DNA from: Orobanche coerulescens
Taxonomy: Eukaryota; Streptophyta; Magnoliopsida; Lamiales; Orobanchaceae
Assembly: GCA_033398695.1 (NCBI GenBank)
Contig: CM065802.1
Coordinates: 150,088,096-150,152,095, forward strand
DNA: 64,000 nucleotides
Reading direction: 5' to 3'
Under the pieces are notes generated by a model. It worked only from the letters and a program-made list of their open reading frames with translations. It ran no database searches and was not told the DNA's origin. Numbering within the stretch: the first letter of the stretch is position 1; the number at the start of each line of letters is the position of its first letter. Below are positions 55,571 to 64,000 of this stretch, piece after piece. The translations under genes and the position numbers were made by a program.

Positions 55571-58061
55571 ATGTCCAGAGGGAAACCAACGGTGTATGAG
55601 ATGAGTAGCACCTCTTCCGTCGGGACTTCGATCGCCCGAGATGAAATCCCCGCGGAGTTCCATGTGGAGACGACCGTCGAGGCTATTCGCGCCGGGATAG
55701 AACCCGCAGAGGTTGAAGAACTCTTTAATGAGACTGATGCGGCCAAGGCGGCGGAGGCGGAGCGAAAGAGTTCGCTGGACGAAGAGGAGGTGGTGGCGAA
55801 GGCATACTGGGAGCAAACAGTGCATTCGGCAAACCCTTTTCAGACTTTGCCGAACTTATGGAGAAACTGGCCAGCCCAAATCCGAAGTTTGACTTCCGTG
55901 AGTACTCGGTCGCCCATCCCCATGAAGATGGACGTTGTTCCAGGCCGCGTGCCGCTCCCCGTGGTCTCTTGGCCAAATTAAAAGCTCGGCGACCAGGAAG
56001 GATTTGGCTCATTGGAGGGCGAAGTTCCATGTCCCCTCTGATGTTTCCCTCTATGTGCCCGCCGAGAATAAACGTGCCGACCAACCTCCTGGGGGCATGA
56101 TTGCTGTTAATGAGGCGATTATGGAGGCCAGACTGCGATTCCCACTGCCGTTTTCCGTGTCATATTTGCTGACTGCCTAGAATGTGGCGCCGCTTCAACT
56201 GACGCCGTACGCGTGGTTGCAGATCGTCTGCACCTTTACCTTGTTCGGTGGTCACCGTCTGTTTCGTCTTCCTTTGGCACTGGAGATGAACTATCTCTTC
56301 AAGCTGACGGATCAGAAGTGTTCAGTTGGCGGCTACCACATTCAAGGTCACTCGGGCCGGGTGATTCTTGGGTGCCGAACAAGGTCCGAGGCGATCTAAC
56401 GAAGTGGTCGGTGCATGGAAGTCGGCCGCGAGTGACAATCCCACCGATGAGTTGGATATCCCCACCGGCTTCTGGGAGAGGAATCCAAGTAAGGGTTTTG
56501 ACTCTCCCTTCGTTCGGATATATTCTGAACTGATCTAATTTGGCTTTCTTTTTGCAGGTGTCCTTGTTTTGGCAGCAGGCGAGCTAGCCTTTGATTTTGC
56601 GATCGTTTGGGAACGGATACGTAGTCTTCGAGATTCTCATATTGACGCTCGTCGGATCAACAGTGAAACCTGCTGGTTGGACGCTCAGCTCTTTCGTTTT
56701 CCTCGTCACTTAAGGGTTCCAGGTACAAATTTTCACGATCTTCCTTTGCTTGATGATCGTCTTGATTTGAGGAAGGTGACTAACTTTTGTCGATCGCTTT
56801 CTTTGCAGAAATCCACTTCCCTCGCTTCCTAGAGCCCCCGACAGAGGTTGCTATGTCGAACCCTGGGATCATGAGTCGTCTGCGCCAAGGGAATAAGATG
56901 ATTCGAGCTCCCCTAGCGACGCTCCAAACTGTCCCAGAGGCGAGGCCTCACCTGGAGCCGGTCGCAGAGGAACAAGAAACTCGGGAGGAGGGACTTCGGC
57001 TGAACTGCAAGAGATGGAGGGCGGAGGAGCCTCCGGCCTCCGCCACTGTTGAAGATCAGCCGATCGCCGCGCCTCCGCTCTCTGTGGTTCCACTGGTGTA
57101 TGGATCCACGCCCTCATCGACTTTCTTGCAGGCCATGGCGACCGCCGATGCCGAGACCCTGCACGGGAGGCCGTTCTTCGGCCGCGACCCAGAGAAGGTC
57201 GAAAGGTAAGCTTGGTCGCTCTGCCGAGTTATGTCACTTGTGTAGGGAACATACTAACTCTTTGTTCTTGGCACAGGCTCCATCGCAACGACCCGAACTG
57301 CTCGCCGCTGGTGTTGGACTTCCTCACGAGAAGATCTCCTCATGAGGCTTGCGATGTCCCTCATTACGTTGCTCGGACTGTCGCTGCCCTTCCGAAGGCC
57401 TGGACGACCGACCTGGATGCGATCGTGCGCCGGCGATCCGCTGACGCGATGCAGGCGACCCTCGCCCTAGCCCTTCAGACGGCGACGATGGCTGCTCAGG
57501 CCGTGAAGGACTATGAGGGTCGACCCTCCACTGCTCGTCTTCAGGCGGACCTCAAGGCTGCTCAGAAACAGAACACCGAGTTTGCCGACAGGCTCGTGGC
57601 AATGGATAAGGATTCCATGGAGGCGGCCAAGAGGGTGAGCGATGAGATTTAAAGGGCCCGAGCGATGACCGACCGGATGCGGGATCAGATGACGGAAGCC
57701 CGCAGATCGCACATGGATGCACAGAAGGAGGCAGCTGAACCGAACGATCGCGGGGCTGAGGGAGAAGCTGGAGGCGACCGAGGGCAATCCTTATCTCAAC
57801 GTGGAATACGTTAGCGAATTTGCCTATTACATGGCTTATGCTGACGCAATCTACGATGCCAAGAAGGGAGGGCTCGAGGTCGGCCCTTTTATTGACAACT
57901 TCAAAGCCTACGTGCTTGAGCACCCTTTGCAGCCCGCCTTTTTCGTTCCGATCCTCGACCTCTCTGCGGATCATGGGGTCGACTTGAGCTGGTACCCATC
58001 GCCGGACAGCCTTGTTCACCCGGTTGCCTCGGAGGATGGGGGTTCAAAGCCTTCATGCTAG
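55571..58061 (+). pseudogene. Tat-2 antisense ORF (gypsy-type transposon protein, Transposase_28-like)
   Basis: Four exons: 55571-56488, 56558-56722, 56809-57205 and 57277-58061, all with GT donors and TTTGCAG or CACAG acceptors. Exon 1: MSRGKPTVYEMSSTSSVGTS, then HWRAKFHVPSDVSLYVP, GMIAVNEAIMEARLRFPLPF and LTPYAWLQIVCTFTLFGGHR. Exon 3: SNPGIMSRLRQGNKM and a Glu-rich stretch. Exon 4: FLTRRSPHEACDVPHYVART, PKAWTTDLDAIVRRRSADAM, a coiled coil, and EGNPYLNVEYVSEFAYYMAY...LSADHGVDLSWYP. Frame changes near 55845 and 55960, stops near 56180 and 57650 and a frameshift near 57740 inactivate it. It opposes the LTR direction, as in Tat-1, and is more complete than that copy. Biochemical role unknown. 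Confidence 0.78.
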
Positions 58062-58452
58062 CGAAGGAGCGAACCCCGATCCCTGAATTTTTTCTCGCTT
58101 TTACTTTTTACTTGTAATTTTACAGCTTTTGTTGTATTTTGCCTTCAAGCGACCGTGCTTGTACATCTCTTTGGTGAAATGAAATGAGAAATGTTTATTT
58201 ACTCGACTTCTTGTGTTTGTATGTTCCTCTTTCCGAATGCTTTGCACTTGACCTCATAAAAAGGTGTTTGAGGAACGATCGTCGTACGTACAGAACCAAA
58301 TGAATTGATATACTTAAACTCATACTGGTAATTTTCAGAACAAAGTCGATCGTCGTATGTATATTTGAACAAAGCCAATCGTTATACGTATAGCTTCACT
58401 CTCCCCCTTATTTTTGTTTACTCACTGTTCTTCAAAGAAAACCCTCAAGATA
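58062..58452. other. 3' flank of the antisense ORF, then direct junction to gag
   Basis: Similar to 12290-12658 inverted, up to about 58430. The gag ATG follows at 58453 with no LTR and no primer-binding site between. Confidence 0.6.
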
Positions 58453-59979
58453 ATGACTTCTGCGACCACCTCGAAGAGAGCCACTTTACGATTCGCTGGA
58501 CGTCTTATTCCGGCCCAAACCGAGTCCCAACCTATGGCGGAAGGCAGCCGCGGCGACGCCAGACTCTCACTCCCGCCCCCGAGGGACGGCCCCATCCTCT
58601 CACTCGATCAATTCCAAACCGCGGAACAGATCGAGGAGGCCATGGCCATCCTAAGGGAGCGACGGAGAGCATGCGATGTGCCCACTATTACCCCATCAGC
58701 CATCCACCGCGCGGGCAAACGAAAGCTCAAGGGGTTATATGTCGAGAAATCGTCAGAAAGCCCCGAGTCACAAGAAAAGGCACTCGCAAGGCGGGACAGT
58801 TCCGTCTTCAGCCGCCTAGGAAGTGATCCTTAATGGAAACCTGGGCATTCTGGCCCCATCCATGAGACGTCGGAGTACGAATCCGTCCCCAAGAGTTCGG
58901 CGTACCCAGATCCCAGAAAATAGGCCAGCCATTTGGCTCCCGCTCGCCGAAAAATTGAGCTCGGCGGCAGAGACCTCATCGCCTACAACGGAGCTAGGAG
59001 ATCAGTATATGATTGCCTCGGCTCCCGCTCCGAGCGCCAGACCGCGAGCAGCCAGGCTACGGCGATGGCCGCAATGCAGCGCCAGCTCGACGATATGAAA
59101 GCGCTCCTAGAAACTGGGGCAGGGGCAAAAAGAAAGGTCGTCGGACCAAGTGAGCCGCTCGCGGTCCAGATCGAGATTGCCCCCGTGCAACCAAAGATCG
59201 ATCCTCCTCAAACACCTTTGTATGAGGGGAGATCGGACCCCGAGACTCATTTAAGCAGGTTCCGGATCTACATGACCGGATGTGGGGTGTCAGACGCGAT
59301 GAAATGCCGAATGTTCCCATTAACATTGGGCAATCATGCCCATAGGTGGTACATCTCATTGCCACCGCGCTCCATTAATTGTTTTGAAAAGCTGGCGAAC
59401 GAATTCACATCGTACTTCGCCACCAAGGTCGCTCGTACAGAAGGTCCCCACCGCATGATAAAGATCATGCAGGGGAAAGATGAGTCCGATGAGGATTACA
59501 TCGACCGGATGGATGAAATAGTCCTCACCGGCGAGCCCATAAGCGACGATCTCGCCCTCTACTCGGTCCTGGGGGGTTTCGATGGTCTTTCTCCCATGTT
59601 CAGGCACCTCACTAAGGACATCCCCCCGACCTACGCGATCTTCCACGCTAAGGCTGCTGACTTTCTTGCCAGGCAGAGGTTGCTCACCCTTCGCCTAGGC
59701 GAGGGGGGAACCGGGGAGAGAAAGGCGCCATCTCCCATCCCAAAGAAGGCGATCGCCAAGCCCAGAAAGGAGGTCGCGAAGCCACCCAGTGAGTTCAAGG
59801 CCTTTGAGGATGTGGAAGTCCACCTCCTCCGCAACCTCAATCTATCTCCGGCCCATATCTTCAACGCCATTAAGGGGCGCAAATGGCTAAGCAAGCCAAA
59901 GCCGATGAGGGACAATAGTCACCTGGACCACAATAAATTTTGTGCCTACCACAAAAGTCCCGGCCACAACACCAGCTAA
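58453..59979 (+). pseudogene. Tat-lineage gag
   Basis: N-terminal ORF from ATG 58453 (MTSATTSKRATLRFAGRLIP) to a stop at 58833, then a frame change into the main gag from about 58850. Capsid-like region: YEGRSDPETHLSRFRIYMTG, FPLTLGNHAHRWYISLPPRS, FEKLANEFTSYFATKVART, MQGKDESDEDYIDRMDEIVL. A Lys/Pro-rich linker follows, then the knuckle-like CAYHKSPGHNTS, with a stop where the last Cys region begins (TAA at 59977, then CRDL). It forms the particle that packages element RNA. The coiled-coil-like stretch AAMQRQLDDMKALLE lies near residue 50. Confidence 0.88.
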
Positions 59980-61167
59980 TGTCGTGACCTCCTCAGACAA
60001 CTCTGGAGATTGTTCGAGGAAGGCAAGCTGGACAATTTGGTAGCAAAGCCCGATCCCAGGAAAGAAAGGACCGGGGGCCGCAATCGTCGACAGAACGAAT
60101 ACCGTCAACCTAACAATCCGGTCGCCAGAATCAAGAAAAACGAGTCGGAGTACTCAGATGATTCGATCCCTCCGATCAACCCCGGCGGCCGGGTTAATAT
60201 GCTCCAATCAGGAGGTGGAAATCTCGGAGGTCTGTTCCCGGTTTCCACCATGTCAAGCAGAAAACGAAAGGCCGAGCTGAGGGCGTTGGCTGGAGTCCAC
60301 GTCGTGGTGCCCCCAGGGCCAACCATCACCATAGAGGCGCTCATCTTCTTCTCCAACAAGGATAGGGAAGGAGTGCAGTGCCCCAAGGAGGATCCCTTGG
60401 TGATTTCTGCATGTATCCTCGGGAAAACGGTCGACCACGTGCTGGTTGACAACGGGAGCTTTTGCAACATCATATACAAATCTGCTCTGGACCAGCTCGG
60501 CAACCTGACCAAATTCATCAAGCAGTTCGAGACCGTGCTTCATGGGTTCGGCGACAACACGGTCAAAGCCTATGGAAGGATCAAGATCTCTGTCGAGCTA
60601 GTCTGTTGTTACGATCCTAAGGTTAAGATCAGTAGGAACCTGAACTTTGTAATCATAGACATGCCCAGCATCTATAATGGGTTCCTAGGTCGCCATTTTT
60701 TAGAAAGCTTTGAGGCGGTTGCCTCCTATTTGTTTTATTGTATCAAGTTCCCCACTACCGAAGGGATAGTCGGTACTGTAAAAGGAGATCAGCTAATAGC
60801 GAAGAAATGTTTGAACTACTCTTATGTTGCAGATTTTTCATTAAACATTTATTGTCCTATTTGTAACACTGGGATGATCGACAACCAATCGATGGAGATC
60901 GACGAGCCAAGCACCTCATACCAGCCCGACTCAGAAGACGGCATCTCTCATCGATCGTTGGATAACATCGAACCGAGGATCAGCTTCAATTCAAGCCTCG
61001 ATGTTGATCTAAGGATCGAGTCCGGCGATCGCTCCAAACAAGAAGTGACCATACCCACCGAAGAGTTGAAAAGTATAACAATCGATCCGGCTCGCCCAGA
61101 GCGGGAAGTGCAGATCGGCACAAGCGTCGATCCCGAGTTAAAATATGATCTGATCAGTTTACTATGA
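59980..61167 (+). pseudogene. Tat-lineage gag end and aspartic protease
   Basis: Open from after the gag stop to 61167. It reads CRDLLRQLWRLFEEGKLDNL, a basic linker, VNMLQSGGGNLGGLFPVSTM, then the protease with the active site VLVDNGSFCNIIYKSALDQL (Asp-Asn-Gly-Ser in place of the usual Asp-Thr/Ser-Gly) and the conserved FLGRHFLESFEAVAS. Ends LKYDLISLL before a stop just upstream of RT. The protease would cut the polyprotein. The DNG active site is unusual in detail but Tat-type elements often have DxGSS; here the pattern is VDNGS. Confidence 0.85.
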
Positions 61168-62800
61168 AAGAACATCGGAGTCTTTGCCTGGTCGTATCAA
61201 GATATGGTCGTCATCAGTCCTGTACATGCTTGCCACTATCTAAAGATCGACCTGGAAAGGAAGCCTGTTCACCAGAAATGTAGGAAATTCGGTCCACAGA
61301 ATATGCTGCACTAGATGCAGAAGTTAAAAAGCTGCTCGACAATAAATTGATCGGTGTAGCTACCGACGAGCCACAGTGGGTGGCGAATGTGGTGCTCATC
61401 AAAAAGGCGAGCGACTCCTGGAGGTTATGCATCGATTTCACCGACCTCAACGCGGCTTGTCCGAAAGATCACTTTCCAATGCCTCATATTGACCACTTGG
61501 TCAATAGCACGGCAGGTTTCGAAATGATGTCATTTATGGATGCCTTCGCCGGATACCATCAGATTCCAATGGCGGAGAAAGACATAAAACACACATCATT
61601 CCACATGGAAAAAGACGTGTTCTTTTGGGTCCGAATGCCATTTGGTCTGAAAAATGTGGGGGCGACCTACCAACACCTAGTCAACGAGATGTTCGCCAAT
61701 CAAATCGGAAAAACCATGGAGGTGTACATTGATGACATTGTGGTCAAGAGCCTAAAAAAGGAAAATCACCTCAAAGACCTCACCGAGACGTTCGCCATCC
61801 TCGAGAATTTCACATGAAACTAAACCCCAAGAAATGCAATTTCGGAGTAAGTTCCGGGAAATTCCTTGGGCACATCGTGAGCCAAAGGGGGATCGAGGCG
61901 AACCCCACAAAGACCAAGGTGATCCTCGACATGCAAGAACTACGGAATGTCAACATCAAGGAGTATCTTTCCAACCCCCAAATTTTGGCAAAACCGATCC
62001 CCAGCGAGAAGATGTTCCTTTACCTGGCAGCCTCGGAGGTCGCGTTGAGCGCGGTATTAGTGCGAGCTGAGGGACAAACCCATTTGCCGATCTACTTCGT
62101 TATTCAGGCGCTACATGATGCGGAGACACGTTACACGCCCCTGGAGAAGCTCGCCTACACACTTGTCATGAGTGTTCGCAAACTAAGAGCCTATTTCTTC
62201 GAACACCAAGTGGAGGTTCTGACGACTCTCCCTCTAAGGCAAGTTCTGCACCGGCCAGACCCCAACGGGCGACTCCTCAAGTGGTCACTGGAGATCGCCC
62301 AATACGGCATCACGTACGCCCCTCGCACGGCTATCAAGGGCCAGGCGCTGGCGGATTTTGTGGTGGAATTAACTTTCCCGCCTAGCCCGACCCAAGTCGG
62401 CCGTCCCGCCTGGAAACTGTTCGTAGATTGCTCGGCGACCAGCTCGCGGGCAGGGGCAGGGATTGTCCTCATCAGCCCCGATGGCCAGAGTTTTACAAAT
62501 GTTGTGCGCTTCGATTTCTGAGCGACCAATAATGAAGCCGAGTACGAAGCCTTAGTAGGCGGGCTCGATCTAGCGCTTGCAATGGAAGTTCGTCACCTCC
62601 ACATCTTCATGGACTCTCTTTTGGTCGTGAACCAAGTCAAGGGAGAATATGAGGCGTGCAGTGAACAGATGATCAAATATCAAGAGTTGGTCGCCGAAAT
62701 GTGCACAGATTTTGAAAAAGTACTAATCGAGCAAGTCCCGAGAGATCACAACTCCCGAGCCGATGCCCTATCCAAGCTCGCATCGTCGGATGGGGCATAG
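61168..62800 (+). pseudogene. Tat-lineage reverse transcriptase, RNase H and second (archaeal-type) RNase H
   Basis: RT: WVANVVLIKKASDSWRLCID, FTDLNAACPKDHFPMPHIDH, MPFGLKNVGATYQ, and YIDD at 61725-61736. A frame change and stop at 61815 precede MKLNPKKCNFGVSSGKFLGH. The connection region jumps from MQELRNVN to IKEYLSNPQILAKPI, missing about 50-60 residues. First RNase H: LYLAASEVALSAVLVRAEGQ. Second RNase H: WKLFVDCSATSSRAGAGIVL, a stop at 62519, then ATNNEAEYEALVGGLDLALA and HLHIFMDSLLVVNQVKGEYE, VPRDHNSRADALSKLAS. Dual RNase H is the hallmark of the Tat lineage. Confidence 0.9.
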
Positions 62801-63989
62801 GATTTCACTAACATCCAAATCACTAAATTGGCAAGATCGGCGATCGACAAAAGCTTGATCGCCACAGTTTCCATCGCCGAAGAGAACTGGATGACTCCGT
62901 TCATTGAATACTTGAAGGACGAAACGGTCCCCACAGATCGGGTCAAGGCTCGCCAGCTTCAGCTCCGGGCGACCAGATATACCCTCTTAGACAGCTGGCT
63001 TTACAAGCGAGCTTTCATCCTTCCTCTTCTCAAGTGCATTACGCCGAAGGAAGGCCGAGTTGTTTTTGCCAAAATCCATGATGGGATCTGTGGAAATCAC
63101 GCGGGAGGGTGAGCCCTCATCCACAAGACGACCAGGCAAGGATTTCTCTGGCCTACCCTACAAAAAGACGCGATCGCCTACGCCCGATCTTGTTACAATT
63201 GTCAAATAATGGGCCCGAACATCAAACTCTCCCCCAAGCAGCTCACCTCTATGTATAGTCTGTGGCCGTTCGCCCAATGGGGCATCGACCTCATCGGTAC
63301 TTTGCCGAAGGCACCGGGGGGATGTAAATTCACCATCGTGGGGGTCGATTACTTCACAAAATGGGCAGAGGCCGAGCCACTCAACAACATCGGCCAAGAG
63401 CAAGTAATCAATTTCATCTGGAAAAACATCATCTGCCGTTTCAGTCTACCTCAGGCTATCATCTCCGACAACGGAAAGCAGTTCGACGGTTTGGAAGTTA
63501 TGCAATTCTGTGAAAAAATGGGTAATTAAAAAGCTGTTCTCGGCCCCTTACCACCCTCAAACAAACGGGCAGGTAGAGGCTGTAAACAAGATCCTCAAGC
63601 ATACGATCAAAGACAGACTCAAATCCAAGCAAGGGCGTTGGGCGAGCGAGCTCCCGGATGTTTTGTGTTCCTACTGAACGACGACAAGAAATTCAACCGG
63701 CGAAACCCCATTCGCCCTCGCTTTCGGAAAAGAGGCAGTAATCCCATCGGAGATCGCCATCCTCAGCCACCGGACTGTGCAACAATTGACGGCGGAACAT
63801 GATGTAGCTCGACGAATCGACTTGGATATGATCGAAGTACGACGACTGACCTCAGAAATGAAGAACACGATCCACAAAAGGAAATCCGAAAAGTTCTTCA
63901 ATTCAAAGGTCAAAGAAAGGCGATTTGAAGTAGGCGACCTAGTCCTCAAGAAGATCCAGACCCACACGGGAGTATTTGGTCTGAACTAG
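62801..63989 (+). pseudogene. Tat-lineage integrase, incomplete at the window edge
   Basis: Leader NWMTPFIEYLKDETVPTDRV, RATRYTLLDSWLYKRAF, zinc region (HDGICGNHAGG, a stop at 63110, then SCYNCQIMGPNIK), core PFAQWGIDLIGTLPKAPGG (Asp), FTKWAEAEPL, IISDNGKQFDG (Asp), a frame change at 63525, [20 protein letters not shown] (Glu), then a stop at 63676 and STGETPFALAFGKEAVIPSE, and the C-terminal FNSKVKERRFEVGDLVLKKI. The element would continue past the window end. Confidence 0.9.
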
Positions 63990-64000
63990 GAGGGGCCCTT

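Overview
This window is plant nuclear DNA, most likely from a eudicot, and I could not recognise a single ordinary host gene in it. It is a stack of transposable elements, most of them broken and many nested inside each other. The plant assignment rests on the families present: chromodomain Ty3/gypsy elements with TGTAATA...GGTGTTACA LTRs, a Tat-lineage Ty3/gypsy element with two RNase H domains and an antisense ORF, Ty1/copia elements (one SIRE-like), a Cassandra TRIM carrying 5S rRNA sequence, and DNA transposons of the PIF/Harbinger, CACTA, hAT and MULE types. Almost every reading frame has stops or frameshifts.

Layout. 351-2640: Harbinger element whose transposase reads into the C-terminal half of its Myb/SANT-like partner. 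2646-5165: 3' half of a gypsy element (Gyp-A) and its LTR start. 5200-9515: Ty1/copia on the minus strand. 9516-10340: probable hAT 5' end. 10345-11558: PR-RT 5' half of a Gyp-A-like element, ending at the codon where the piece at 2646 begins. 11559-16912: 3' part of a Tat element (Tat-1) with tandem repeats, a spliced antisense ORF and a complete 3' LTR. 16913-25016: chromovirus Gyp-B, interrupted by a 2.7-kb solo LTR with a perfect 5-bp target duplication, then its own 3' LTR. 25017-27640: CACTA protein gene. 27640-30238: non-coding, element-derived. 30239-33152: a long LTR. 33153-35230: Gyp-C. 35233-36250: LTR-like debris. 36255-36989: one end of a CACTA element. 36990-42744: Gyp-D with a 3' LTR that carries the Cassandra TRIM. 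42745-43893: another LTR tail. 43990-48795: SIRE-like copia with an extra 3' ORF. 48796-53611: a complete MULE with TIRs and a 9-bp target duplication, carrying a transposase-OTU gene and a small convergent gene. 53636-54093: LTR fragment. 54094-58430: second copy of the Tat 3' LTR and antisense ORF, here inverted. 58453-63989: Tat gag-pol on the plus strand.

The strongest undescribed signal is not a gene. Six LTRs, from both gypsy and copia elements, and one internal copia region, carry arrays of a 12-bp dyad-symmetric motif, consensus TWRCGTACGYWA. Copies recur at a start-to-start spacing of 23 bp (sometimes 18, 21, 22, 24 or 25) with unrelated spacers. In most arrays the last copy sits 24-31 bp before a TATA box, so the TATA box occupies roughly the next slot. 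Variants keep the dyad by matched changes in both arms. This looks like a helically phased operator or enhancer array placed at the promoter of unrelated retrotransposons.

Other notable points are a conserved 8-10 bp hairpin with a 5-nt loop near the 3' end of the gypsy LTRs; an antisense Tat ORF with its own TATA box and introns shared by two copies; a mirror-symmetric MULE in which both genes start with a 24-nt exon followed by an intron holding the same minisatellite; and a circularly permuted arrangement of Gyp-A suggestive of an integrated one-LTR circle. All family names are from motif recognition by eye; no database search was run.
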